DNA from: Hevea brasiliensis
Lineage: Eukaryota > Streptophyta > Magnoliopsida > Malpighiales > Euphorbiaceae
Assembly (NCBI RefSeq): GCF_030052815.1
Contig: NC_079503.1
Coordinates: forward strand, 49,270,735 to 49,334,734
DNA length: 64,000 bases
Reading direction: 5' to 3'
Below are positions 1-11,520 of the stretch, piece by piece. Below the pieces are notes generated by a model. The model was not told the DNA's origin, ran no database searches, and saw nothing but the letters and a program-made list of their open reading frames with translations. Position 1 is the stretch's first letter; every line of letters begins with the position of its first letter. The position numbers and the translations under genes were made by a program.

Positions 1-3000
1 GCCATAAACACAAATAATTAGTAATTGTCAATTAGTTAAGTATAAATAAGAAAAACAGAACATAAGAAGTTAAACCAATGAGAGTCACAAATGATGGGTG
101 ACCTTCTCTGAAGGATCAAGTCATTTTAAACTCAAATTTCGAATCGTAAAATGTGACGCTGCGGTCCTTAGGACCATTACGAATACAGTGGAAAAGAGAA
201 AATCATGAAAAAGAACTGTTAAGCCAGTCAAATAATTAGGTGAGGAAGCCGAAAGAAATATTGAATTATTTGCAAATCGAGTTGAATCGACGAGGGGCAA
301 TTTGGTCAATTGACCCCGAGAGCTGACTCCTGACCTAACTGTCAAATAAAATCGGAGAAAAGAAAATTTCGGAGTCGGGAATTAAATTAAAGAACTAATA
401 GAAAAATAAATAAATAAAAAAGAGAAAATGAAAAAGGTGTAGGGAGATGACATCATGCATAACATCATGCATAATGCCATAAAAGATTATAATTAATAAA
501 TTTAATTAAATTGATTTTTGGGTCTTCCATAAGACAAAAGACATAAAGAAAGAAAAAAAATATATCCAAAGTCTTCTTTTTTTTTCCCTAGTTGCCGTCT
601 CCCATTTCTCTCTCCCTCTCCATTGTTAAACCTCCATTAGAGCTCTTAGTTCAAGCTTTATACACCCTAAATTAACCATAAATTTCCCTAAAGTCCTTAA
701 GTAAATCTTAGCCTAGACCTTTGATTTAGCTACTGCCTATAAAAAGAAGAAGAAAGGAGGAGAAATAAGAAGAAGAAAAAAGGTTAGTAAGCAAACTTGA
801 CAAATTTTGTTTGATTTCTACATTTTTAACTTATTGAACTTGTAAATAAACTTTAAATAAAAGAAAAATTTGTTGAGGGACCATGAGTGAATTTCGGCCA
901 GCATGTGTATGGGGGTATATTTGCATGGTTTGATAGATTTAAAAGTATATGTGATATTGTTTGAGATGAAGAAACATGTATATAGGCATGGAATCAATCA
1001 AATGCAAAGAATTAGTAAACTAGGGTTTGAACACTTAGGGTTTAGAGACAAAAATGTGAGAAATTGGTAAATGATATATTTGACATAGTTTGAACTGAGA
1101 AATGGTCAATGGTGACCAAATGAAGTGTGTTGGAAGTGTTGGAGTTGAGATCAAATTCGGATTGAGTGTAGTCATGCTACTGGCAGCATGACCAAGGTCC
1201 CTTTGAGGGATCAAAAATGAAAATTTACAAGTCCAATTGGTATGAGACCAATTGGGAATGAAAATAGACACTAAATGACACAATTTTCATTTAGGAAGCA
1301 TGCTCAAAAAGTGACCAAAACCTAGTGAACAAATTGACCAAACTTGGAAAATCTCAGTCTAACCTGTACAAACTGACCAAATGAACAGTGTTTGTTCATT
1401 TGGCCATAACTTGAGCTAGGCAGGTCTAAATGACCTGAAATTTTTCCAGTGGACAGACGAGATATAGAACTAAAACTTTCATGAAGAACACAAACCCAAG
1501 TTATGCCATTAACCAAGTCATTTGGCCACCCAAATTTGGTGACCTAAAACTGCCAGAACCAAAATTTGCCCAGAAATCTGGGTTAAGTCCAATCTGGCAG
1601 CTATGGTTAAAATGGCTATAACCTGAGATTAAAAATGCCAATTGGAGTGATTCAAAAAGGAGAATAAAGTTAAGATAATAGGGAACATTTTCTATGAAGG
1701 AAGTTTTACTAAATTCCAACAGTAAAGTGACCAATGGAACAGTGCAACTTAGGACACCAAAACTGAAAATTTGCAAATTTACCTAAAAGACTTAGAATTT
1801 GAGTAAACAACCAAAACCAACAAATTTAGTGACCAAAATGTGGTATGTGGGTGAAGTTGGAATTTCCACACATATTAAGCCTTATAAAGTCAACAATTTG
1901 ACTTGAATAGTGTAGTGAATAGTAACCTAAAACACAAAAATTTAAAGAACGTCGAGTTTAACACATTAGAGCTAGGTAAAAGTGAAGTTAAAATTATTTT
2001 TAGATTTATGCTAAGTTATGGTACTGAAACACTATCAAATTGTGTGTTTTAGTTGAAAAGAACACCGGGAAAGAACCTGAGGAATCGAGTCAAGGCCAAG
2101 AGGCGACTCGCTTGAGGTTTGTGCACAACATAAAATTTTTGTAAATTATCTTCTGCATATTGTTTTGAATAATGTGAAATATTAAATTGTGACATTATTA
2201 TGATGCTTTTGATTTAAATTGTTGAAAGTTATTTGTGTATATTGAAATGGCAATGTTTAGCAAACTATTAAGATAAGTTTTGAAACCACAGTGTCATGAC
2301 TACATATTTGAACACCTCACTAGCATGACTAGTGGGAGTAATCAGTTACGAATTTTGATTCCTTCTCTGGATGAAGTGTTGAGATGTGCCAGTAGAAGAG
2401 GAATTTGAATGGATATCCATATATTTGAACTAGCTAGCCTTGTGATGTGACTTCTCCTTAGCCTTTGGCTATTGAGATTATATTTGTTTCGAATGGCATG
2501 ATTTAACTGTGGGTTTTGTGAAATGTGTTTTGGTACTTCGAAATGAAATTGTTTAGATTAAAATCTCATAATTCATGTTTTATATTTAATTCTCATGTTC
2601 AGTTCAATTTTTGAATAAATGTGATTTAAATTTTGCATAAAAATTATTTTAGTATGTTGTGCACCACTGAGTCCTAGTACTCAGCGATAGTTGTTATTGC
2701 TGTCGCAGATTTAGAGACTAGAGGAGCAGCAGACTGAGCTGCTGAGGATAAGGGAGCTTGCTGCTTGATGTTAAATCGGGTATAATTTATACCCCGACTG
2801 TAGATATTTATTTTGATATATGTAATGTACATAAATGTATGGACATGTAAAATCGGTCTTGAGCAGTTTGTACAAAGTTTGCATAAAGTTGTAATAAAAT
2901 TTAGTTTGGATTTTCCTAATATAGATTTTAGTATGATGTATATATAGATTGTTTGTCTTTAATGAAATAATGAATGGAAATGTTTTATTTTAACTTGAAT

Positions 3001-3427
3001 GAAATTGATAGATATTATTTTAATGATTATTGAATTTTGGAAATTGAGAAATGTTGACTGTTGAATTTTGAGACTTGAGAAATTGGTTGGGATTGCTGTG
3101 GAGATGTTGAAAGTGGTTGAGAAAATTATTGGAAGTGCTTTTTTTTAGGTATTTGAAGAACTATTTTCTCAAAATATAAACAAAACTCTGCCAAAATTTT
3201 TATAAAATTTGCGAAAAAATAAAATGGGCCAAAAATTTTAACTAATTTTCAACTTTTATTAAATGTTTTAATACCTATTAGAAAATGCTCACCACTTATC
3301 AAAAGTAAGAAAATTGTATTAAAATCCCTTGTAGGGTACTTAATGAGTTATCAGTAGGTGAAGTTCGGTAGTTCATTAGGTATTCTACGGGTTCATATTA
3401 TGCTTTACAGAGAGGTAAGGTGTGACA
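1..3427 (+). repeat. 5' LTR of element A, left end outside the window
   Basis: Long terminal repeat of a Ty3/gypsy chromovirus, truncated by the window start. Its last bases (GTGTGACA) are followed nine bases later by a tRNA-Met primer-binding site, which fixes the 3' boundary. It lines up with the other LTRs here through shared landmarks: a degraded form of the motif around GATGGGTGACC near position 92, a splice-donor-like AG/GTTAGT at 783, a CCAATTGGT/ACCAATTGG inverted repeat near 1233, the three-stem domain at 2667-2743, and the terminal block with TACGGG and GGTGTGACA. It is clearly more diverged from the other copies than they are from each other, so it is an old insertion. No gene is seen in it; short reading frames on either strand are not shared with other copies. 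Confidence 0.9.
2667..2743 (+). other. three-stem RNA domain, LTR of element A
   Basis: Three adjacent inverted repeats follow the invariant GCACCACT. Stem 1 is CTGAGT (2667-2672) with ACTCAG (2679-2684). Stem 2 is GCGATAGT (2684-2691) with GCTGTCGC (2699-2706), including G-U pairs. Stem 3 is AGCAGC (2725-2730) with GCTGCT (2738-2743). The same three stems with different bases occur in the other LTRs of the window, which suggests selection on pairing. The role is unknown. Confidence 0.6.
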
Positions 3428-3435
3428 TATTTTAG

Positions 3436-3447
3436 TGGTATCAGAGC
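3436..3447 (+). other. primer-binding site, element A
   Basis: TGGTATCAGAGC is complementary to the 3' end of plant initiator methionine tRNA, the usual primer for minus-strand synthesis in Ty3/gypsy and copia elements. It begins nine bases after the LTR end. Confidence 0.93.
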
Positions 3448-3616
3448 AAAATTTTTTAAGTATGTTTTAACTTGTGAATTTGTGTTTTTCCTTGTTAAGT
3501 ACAACTGCTCAATGTCCATATTTGTTACATACAGTGTATTACATCATAAATATGAACTAATGGATGGAAATCTTCATGTGTTATTTGTTCAGGAGATACC
3601 CTAACTTCAGATTGAA
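3448..3616 (+). promoter_or_regulatory. leader between PBS and gag, with splice-acceptor-like site
   Basis: An AT-rich leader of 169 bases. A T-rich run ending in TTTGTTCAG/GAG puts a 3' splice-site-like AG at 3591-3592, 24 bases before the gag ATG. The same string is present just before gag in elements C (minus strand, AG at 27414-27413) and E (AG at 56535-56536). Together with the donor-like sites in the LTRs it could form a leader intron. This is inferred from sequence only. Confidence 0.4.
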
Positions 3617-4858
3617 ATGGAAGAAGGAGATCGCTCAGTCGAGCAATCTGTTGAAGCTGAGGCACAAGGGGAAGCCCCAGCTTTACAGAATGTCAGTGGA
3701 TCAGTAGCACCAACCCCACAAATGCTGCAGTTTCCTGCACAGTTTGCACAGCAGATGGCTGCGATGTTTCAACAAATGGCTAGGGGTATGCCTACTCAAG
3801 CTCCACCCCAAACACCTGTGGCGCAACCACTGCCTCCAGCCAGACAGTATGATAAGTTATTGAAGTATGGGGCTACAGAATTTAAGGGTACAGTGGACCT
3901 TTTGGAGGCAGAGTAATGGCTTGAAAGGATGGATAGAGTATTTAAGAAGCTGCACTGCCAAGATGAACTGAAGTTTGAATATTCTGTGTCGCTACTATAA
4001 GGGGATACATATGATTAGTGGAAGACCATCCCCCACAGCTTAGCTGAATCACCAGTGCTGACCTGGGATGACTTCATCAGAGAATTCAGAGAGAAATACA
4101 TCCCAGATGCATATGTTGATCAGAAATTGCAAGAATTTTTGATTTTGAAACAAGGGAACTGATCAGTAGTAGAGTATGAGAGGGAGTTTTCTCGCTTAAG
4201 TCATTATGCTGGGAGTCTCCTTTCTACCAGTAAGGCAAGATGCAAGAGATTTGAGACTGGTTTGAAGCCCAGTTTGAGAATGCAAGTAGTGGGATTCAGA
4301 CACAGTAATTTTTCAGAACTTATGTCTTAAGCACTTGAGCTGGAGAGAATTGAAACAAAAGCAACCCCAGCAAAAGAAAAATTAGAAAAAGTTGAAAAAT
4401 CAGAGAAAGACAAGGGGGAAAAATCAGTTGAACAAAGTTCTGGTGGTACTTCTAGGAAGAAGAAGAAATTTAGTGGACCCAGCAGGGGTCGAGGTGGAAG
4501 ATTTGGTAGGGCCAGATTTTCTGGACAGAGAACCCCCATGTCTGGTCAGCAGTCGAGCAGGGGTTCATATCCTGCCTGCCCCTGTGAGACTTATGGCAAG
4601 ATTCATGGGAGAGAATGCTATTGGGCCACTGGAGCCTGCTTTAACTGTGGAGGCAAGGACCATTTAGTAAAAGACTGCACTAGTGCTCCTAAGTATGGTC
4701 CGACTCCTATTACTGCCGAATGATCTATTCAGAGTCCTGCTCCCAGAAGTTCATAGTCAGTTGGCAGAGGAAGAGGCAGAGGTAGAGGCACTGCTTTTGG
4801 CAGTAAGGGCACTGTTGGTCAGTCAGCTAAAGGAAGTGCTTCAGCCAGAGTCTACGCA
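3617..4858 (+). pseudogene. gag of element A, decayed
   Basis: Capsid/nucleocapsid precursor of a chromovirus, which would package the element RNA in the cytoplasm. The chosen ATG at 3617 begins MEEGDRS, the same start as in elements C and E. A proline/glutamine-rich N-terminus is followed by the retrotransposon gag core (RQYDKL to about 4330), a basic glycine-rich stretch, and a CCHC zinc knuckle (CFNCGGKDHLVKDC) near 4640-4680. The frame is kept to the protease but is broken by stops at 3914, 3998, 4016, 4160, 4328, 4721 and 4754. Several of these stops replace glutamine or tryptophan codons of the intact homologues, as expected from C-to-T decay of methylated DNA. It cannot make a full-length Gag. 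Confidence 0.88.
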
Positions 4859-5398
4859 ATGAGACAGCAAGAAGAGGCTGAGACTTCTGATGTTGTAGCT
4901 GGTACATTCTCTATCTCTGATCAAGATGTATTTGTGCTATTTGATCCGGGTTCAATCCATTCATATGTTAGTGCTAGCATAGCCAGTTCACTTGCTGTTC
5001 CATGTTTCCAAATGGGTTTTGAAGTGCTAGTAACTAGTTCATCAGGACAAGAGGTTTGGGTCAATAGAATTTATAGAGACTATCCTTTGGTGATCCAAGG
5101 ACATGTTTTTCTATCAGATTTGATTGAAATGTCCTTCAGAGAGTATGATATTATCTTGGGCATGGATTGGTTAGCCAGGCATCACGCCATGATTGACTAT
5201 AGACTGAAGACAGTCACTTTTGGTCTCCCTTTGTACGGTGATGTGGTAATATATGGGGAGAGGCATTTACTGCCATCAAACATCATTTCGGCTGCACTAG
5301 CCAGAAGGATGATCAGAGAGGGGTGTGAAGCATACTTGGCACATGTGATAGACACCCAAGTGGGGAGTCCAGCTCTGAGGGACATCCCTACTATATGA
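4859..5398 (+). pseudogene. aspartic protease region of element A
   Basis: Retroviral-type aspartic protease that would cut the Gag-Pol polyprotein. The active-site strand reads LFDPGS, a DPG form also present in element B, in place of the commoner D-S/T-G. A second conserved segment, IILGMDWL, matches the flap and C-terminal part of plant gypsy proteases. The frame is the same as gag, with no frameshift between them, so these elements use one continuous Gag-Pol frame. It ends at an in-frame TGA (5396), after which RT continues in the same frame. Confidence 0.82.
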
Positions 5399-5410
5399 GA
5401 CTTTTCGGAT

Positions 5411-6720
5411 GTGTTTCCTGATGAATTACTAGGATTACCTCCAGAAAGAGAGGTGCAGTTTGAGATTGATGTTATGCCAGGTGTGGACCCAATCTCCATA
5501 ATGCCATATAGAATGGCACTAGCAGAATTGAAAGAGTTGAAAGTGCAGTTGCAAGAGCTGCTTGACAAGGGCTTTATTCGCCCTAGTGTGTCACCTTGGG
5601 TTGCGCCAGTGTTGTTTGTTAAGAAGAAAGATGGCACTCTCCGGTTATGCATTAACTATCGGCAGTTGAATAAGCTGACCATAAAGAATAGATATCCATT
5701 GCCCTGCATTGATGACTTGTTTGATCAGTTGAGGGGTGCAACTGTGTTCTCCAAAATTGACCTGAGATAAGGTTATTATCAGCTGAAAGTACAAGAGCAG
5801 AGTATTCCAAAAAATGCCTTCAGAACCCGCTATGGCCATTATGAGTTCTTGGTCATGCCATTCGGGTTAACTAATGCTCCGACTACTTTTATGGATTTGA
5901 TGAACACTATCTTCAGACCATACCTTAACTAGTTTGTTGTGGTATTTATAGATGATATATTGGTCTATTCAAGGAGTGCAGAAGAGCATGATAGACATCT
6001 ACAGATTGTACTGCAGACTCTAAGGGAGAAACAACTATATGCCAAATTGTCAAAGTGTGAATTTTGGCTAAAGGAAATATCTTTCTTAGGGCATGTTGTA
6101 TCAGAAGAGGGCATTAAGGTAGATCCAAGTAAGATTGAAGCTGTCCTTAATTGGAGGCCACCCAAAAATATCATAAAGATTCATAGTTTTTTGGGTTTAG
6201 TTGGATACTACCGTCGATTTGTAAAAGGATTTTCCATGTTGACATCTCCATTGACCAAGCTGCTTAGAAAAGATGTGAAATTTCAGTGGACAGATAAATG
6301 CCAACAGAGTTTTGATGAATTGAAGAAATATTTGACTGAAGCTCCAGTCCTGACTTTACCTACCCCGGGTAAAGAATACACAGTTTATAGTGACGCTTCT
6401 CACAATGGGTTAGGCTGTGTATTGATGCAAGATCGAAATGTCATTGCCTATGCATCACGCCAAATAAAACCGCATGAGAGGAATTATCCGACACATGACT
6501 TGGAGCTTGCAGCTATTACGTTTGCTCTTAAGATCTGGAGACACTATTTGTATGGGGAGAAATGCTACATCTACATAGATCATAAGAGTTTGAAGTATTT
6601 GGGCACCTAGAAAGAGTTGAATTTGAGACAGAGGAGATGGTTAGAGTTGATAAAAGACTATGATTGTCTGATATACTATCAGCTAGGGAAAGCTAATGTG
6701 GTGGTTGATGCCTTAAGTCG
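5411..6720 (+). pseudogene. reverse transcriptase and RNase H of element A
   Basis: Reverse transcriptase followed by RNase H. RT landmarks in order: the [10 protein letters not shown] and [12 protein letters not shown] blocks (about 5560-5650), the PFGLTNAP block (about 5860), and the catalytic FIDD box with both aspartates intact (5944-5955). RNase H follows with [10 protein letters not shown] (near 6388) and the THDLELAAI motif (near 6490). The frame is uninterrupted except for single stops at 5768 (in the segment that normally reads LRSGY), 5930 and 6608. These three point changes are the only obvious coding damage here, so the sequence is well preserved beside the gag part. Confidence 0.88.
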
Positions 6721-7370
6721 CAAGACTATGGCAAGTCTATGGGTTACTCCTTTATCTATGGTACATGAGTTAAGATCATTGCATGCCAGCTTAGAGATTA
6801 ATGATGAGGGGTAGACAGCAGTTGCATGGCATGTACAGCCAGTGTTGATTGATCAGATCAGAATGACTGCTCATAATAATAAAAAGTATCAGAAGCTGTT
6901 GAAAGAAGTCCGGCAGGGCAAGAAACCAGAATTCTCAATCAGAGATGACGGTCTACTGCTACACCGAGGTAGAATATGTGTTCCTAATAATGTTGAATTG
7001 AGGCAAATCATTTTGAAGGAAGCACATGAGTCTCCTTTTGCCATGCACCCTGGTGGTACAAAAATGTATAGAGGGCTAAATGAGCATTACTGGTGGATGG
7101 GTATGAAAAGAGATGTGGCAGAGTTTGTTTCCAAATGCCTAACTTGTCAGCAAGTAAAGGCAGAGCATCAAGTACCCGCTGGGTTGTTACATCCACTACT
7201 AGTATCGGAATGGAAATGGGAGAGAATAACGATGGATTTTGTGATGGGACTTCCGAAGACACAGAAGAGTCATGATGCAGTATGGGTCATTGTTGACAGA
7301 CTAACCAAGTCTGCTCATTTTCTGCCAGTCCGAATGTACTACAGTTTAGAAAGATTGGCCAAGTTCTATA
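6721..7370 (+). pseudogene. integrase of element A, truncated at a chimeric junction
   Basis: N-terminal and early catalytic part of a Ty3/gypsy integrase, which would insert the cDNA into host DNA. The HHCC zinc-binding domain is visible ([12 protein letters not shown] near 7045, CLTCQQVK near 7138) and the first catalytic aspartate lies in TMDFVMGLP (near 7230). There is one stop at 6812. The frame then runs through [12 protein letters not shown] and ends at KFYID. The second aspartate, the glutamate and the chromodomain are absent, because the sequence switches to the gag start of element B at about 7370-7380. Confidence 0.88.
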
Positions 7371-7385
7371 TAGATGAGAATATGG
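7365..7385 (+). other. chimeric junction between element A integrase and element B gag
   Basis: Left of about 7371 the sequence follows integrase as in element C. Right of it, it follows the gag leader and start of element R (minus strand near 39890). Both parents have a short GAT...AGA stretch at the joint, so microhomology is possible. The frame is kept across the joint. Confidence 0.75.
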
Positions 7386-8747
7386 ACTTCACATCACAGA
7401 GAGTGGTCGATGAGGAAGTGGAAAGTCATGCTTCATCTATGATTGAACCAGGAGACAGGAGGGAACCTGCTCCACCAGTACCAGGTGCACCAGCCACATT
7501 TCAGCAAATGGCTGAGTTTTCTAGATAGATGGCAGGAGTTTTGCCACCACCACCACCATCTCCACATCAAAAATCTCATATGGAGAGACTCAAGAAGTTT
7601 GGAGCAGTGAATTTTTTGGGCAAAAGAAAAGATGATTATGTCACAGCTGAAAACTGGTTGGACAGAATTGGAAGAGTTTTGAAACAACTTCATTATACTC
7701 CAAAGCAGAATTTGGAAGCTGCTGTATCACTACTACAAGATGATGCATACTAATGGTGGGATACAGTAACTAGTGAGGTGCCACCAGAACAGATAACTTG
7801 GGATTTCTTTCTCACTGAGTTCAGAAAGAAGTATGTGGGCAGTGTATACCTAGAAGAGAAGAGAAGGGAGTTTATTACCTTCGCCAAAGATAGCTGACAG
7901 TGGCTGAATATGAAAGAGAATTTGTCAGACTGAGCTGCTATGGGCGGGAAATAGTCCCTAATGTGGCAGAGAGATGCAAGAGATTTAAGGAAGGACTCAA
8001 TGATAACATTAAAGTAATGATTACAGCCTTGGGGATTACAGAGTTTGCCAAATTAGTGGAAGCTGCACTGAAGGTTGAAAAAGTTAGAATGAATGAGCAG
8101 AACAGAAGGGATAGACAGCAGAAAAGTGGTCAGGGTCAGACCAGTACATCTTCTGCCCCTAGTAAGAAATTCAAAGGTTCACCTACTCAGAGTTTCAGTA
8201 GAGCACCAAGTCAGGGTTAGTCACCGAGGCCCAAATCTCATTTTTCACCAAGGAGAGGCCAGTCCACCCTTTTAATGGCTAGCTCTCTAGGGACAGGGTA
8301 CAAGGGACCAGCCCCAACAGTATCTGTTACTTGCCCACATTGCCAAAAATGGCATAAGGGTGAATGTTGGAGGATGATAGGTGCTTGTTTACGGTGTGGA
8401 TCTATAGACCACCTAGTCCGAGATTGTCCTCGCACAACTACTACATCCACTCCGGTATCAACTGATAGGCCTGCCCCTCCAGCTCCAAGGGTTAGAAAGC
8501 CGGGTAGGGTTAAGGCAGCTGGTACTTCACAGAAACCTGTATCAGAATCTTTGGAGAGAGTAGAAGGTGGAAAACTAGCCAGAGCCTATGCTGTAAGGGC
8601 ACAGGAGGAACAAGATGCTCCAGATGTCATCAAGGGTACGTTCCTCCTCTATAATACTTCTGTGCATGCATTAGTGGATCCTGGATCTACTCATTCATAT
8701 ATTTGTATCAAGCTGCTCGTAAAAAAGGGAATACCAGTAGAGGAAAG
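7382..8747 (+). pseudogene. gag and start of protease of element B, decayed
   Basis: Gag of the second chromovirus lineage, which differs clearly in sequence from element A. The start ATG at 7382 (MDFTSQ) matches the gag start of element R. A proline-rich stretch (7530-7565) precedes the gag core. Two zinc-binding clusters follow: CPHCQKWHKGEC (near 8335) and the knuckle CLRCGSIDHLVRDC (near 8390). The protease then begins with LVDPGSTHSY (near 8675). Damage: stops at 7526 and 7751 and a frameshift near 7890. The frame is cut at 8747 by insertion of element C and resumes at 31378, where GAAAG is repeated. Confidence 0.87.
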
Positions 8748-9317
8748 TGTCACACCCTATCCCTTTGTAAGGCATAACATGATCCCGTAGTATACCTAAT
8801 GAATTACCATCTTCGTCTACTGATAACCCATTAAATATACTACAAGGGATTTTAAAACTTTTCTTACTTCTTTTTACAGTGGTGAGCACTATTTATAGGT
8901 GTTAAAAAATTTTTTGAATTAAAGGGAAACAGCTAACACATTTAAATTATTAGGAATTTCTGTAAAAATTTTAGCAGAGTGCCATCTGTATTTTGAATAA
9001 AACAGTTCTTCAAAAACCTGTAAAAAGCACTTCCAATATAATTCACAATCTCAAACTCCAAAATTTAATCAACTCAATATATTTCTCAACTCAAATTCAC
9101 AATAATTTTTCAATATTTTCAAAAGCTGAGATAAAAGAAATATAGTACAAATTTTACAAGCCAAAATAATTCACAATTTATTTTACAAATTCAATGTACA
9201 ATTTTAATTTACAACTGCTCAAAACCAAGAACACTATATACACACAGTGAACATACATTACAATACAAAATGCAAAATATGGTATACTCAATATACCCGA
9301 TGATCTCTCACTGAAGC

Positions 9318-9397
9318 ACTAGTAGCCTAGTCTGCTATCCTGTCAGTCTGTCTACCTGCAACAGTAATGATAAGCTATTGCTAAGCCATTGTCTCAG
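9318..9397 (-). other. three-stem RNA domain, 3' LTR of element C
   Basis: Read on the minus strand. Stem 1 (9381-9397) is CTGAGAC/GGCTTAG, with one G-U pair and one mismatch. Stem 2 (9358-9381) is GCAATAG/CTGTTGC, fully paired: compared with GCGATAG/CTGTCGC in other copies, a G-C pair has become A-U on both sides. Stem 3 lies near 9320-9336 with one mismatch. Confidence 0.5.
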
Positions 9398-10919
9398 TGG
9401 TGCACAACATTAATCAAATACAACTTTAAATCACAAATCATAAGTCATATAAATAGTGAATACTTAAAACCATAGTTAAATTCAAAGACAATGAATGTCA
9501 TAAAGAATTTAAACTCCATTTAACAACATTACAATAAATCTCAATAAATAAAAACATGGTTAAATTCAAAAGACAGTGAATGTCAATAAGAATCTAAGCT
9601 CCACTTCACAATATTACAATAATCTCAATAAATCAAAACATGGTTAAATTCAAAAGACAGTGAATGTCAATAAGAATTTAAACTCCATTTCACAATCTCA
9701 CAATACATATTAATAAATCACACACAGCTTAATCATGTTCCAAAGTTCAATTCATCCCAAAAGCCGATGGCTAATGAGGAATAACATAGCTAGCTAGCAA
9801 AAATATGAGTACTCATTCTATTCGTCCTCAACAGGCACACACCTTAACACTTCAGCCAGAGAGGGAATTCAATTCGTCCCACTAGATATGCTAGTGAGGA
9901 ATTCAATCAATATACATGATAGCTGTGGTTTGAAACCATTTACAATGCTTTTCAATCAATAAGTATCCATTAAATATCGTTCAAAAAATTTTTCACAGTT
10001 TCAAACCATTTACAATGCTTTTCAAGAAATAAGTATCCATTCAAACACATTTCCATAATTTAAAACAATAATATACAAATAGTCATAATTTATTTCAATT
10101 GAAAAATTCAAAAGAAATAACAAGCAATAAGTATCCATTCAAACACATTTCCATAATTTAAAACAATAATATACAAATAGTCATAATTTATTTCAATTGA
10201 AAAATTCAAAAGAAATAACTGCTGTGCACAAACCTCTAATAACTGCCTCTTGGCTCTGACTTAGTGTTTCCTTCCCTTTCCCTGAGTCTTTGCTAACTAA
10301 GAAACACAATTTGAAGTGTTTCAGTGCTAATTGAAACTGTCTCTAAGGATAAAGCTTAATAATTAATTTATTGAATCCTATTATTTCCTTAGTCAACCTA
10401 AGATGTCGACCCTCGATGCATTCTAGGTGAATTAGGTTTTAATGTTACCAATATGTCATATTTGTAGCCTTTTAGTATTAGTGTCGCAAGGTGTTTTGCG
10501 GTTGCCTGGACGAATACTCACCGAAGTGGAAAAGAGTGAGGAGTCGCCGGTTTAATTTTGAGGGAAATTAAAGAAAACCATTTGTGAAAATAAATTAAAA
10601 TGAAACCACTTCAAAAATAGAGATTCTAGGTTTGGGGTCCGTAAACGGGTTGGGAAGGTATTAGGCAGCCCACCTCGTCCCTCAATGAGGGTGAGCAATT
10701 TAACCTTACACTCTTTATAAATTAAAATCAATAGTTAGGGGGGGGGGGTTAGAATGGAGATGTTATTCCTTTTGATAAAAGGGAATATTTGATTTTTCAC
10801 TAATTCGGGTTACCCAGATACATAAATAAATGAGATGACCCTTAGTGAGTTGGTGTTGCGTATCAGTTTTGTCTAGGGGGTTACTTTATGTATTGTGTTA
10901 TTTTAGTTTGGATTTGAGG

Positions 10920-11520
10920 AAATCCGAGTAAAAGCTTTTCTGATCTCTGGGGATATTCTATTTAAAGTTTGAATGAAGGATTTCGGATAAGAACTCTCCT
11001 CCGGTCTCCACATATTTATTAAGGTTTTGGTTGAGAATCGGATAAGAACTCTCTTCCGATCTCTTTAAATGATTATTAAAAGTATTGATTGAAGATCGGA
11101 TAAGAACTCTTCTCTGATCTATTTATTAAAATTTTTAATTGAGAATCGGATAAGAACTCTCCTCCGATCTCTTTTACTATTTATTAAAAATTTTGGTTGA
11201 GAATCGGATAAGAACTCTCCTCTGATCTCTTTTAATATTCATAAAAAATTTTGGTTGAGAATCGGATAAGAACTCTCCTCCGATCTCTTTTAATATTTAT
11301 TAAAAATATTGGTTGAGAATCGGATAAGAACTCTCCCCCGATCTCTTTTAATATTTATTAAAAATTTTGGTTGAGAATCGGATAAGAACTCTCCTCCGAT
11401 CTCTTTTAATATTTATTAAAATTTTGATTGAAAATCAGATAAGAACTCTCCTCCGATCTCTTTTTGTTTAAGTGAGGATCGGATAAGAACTCTTTCCTGA
11501 CCACCTGAAATTTAGTTGCG
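10920..11520 (+). repeat. 58-bp tandem array in left arm of element D
   Basis: About nine to ten copies of a unit of roughly 58 bp. Each contains GAATCGGATAAGAACTCTCC and then TCCGATCTC, so it can fold (GAGaATCGGA with TCCGATCTC). An AT-rich linker (TTTATTAAAAATTTTGG) separates units. The central copies (11146-11450) are nearly identical and the outer ones are degenerate, as in an array growing by unequal exchange. Confidence 0.88.

Noticed and set aside
10920..11520. CRISPR-like array
   Set aside because: The repeats are contiguous tandem units without unique spacers, and this is a plant genome.
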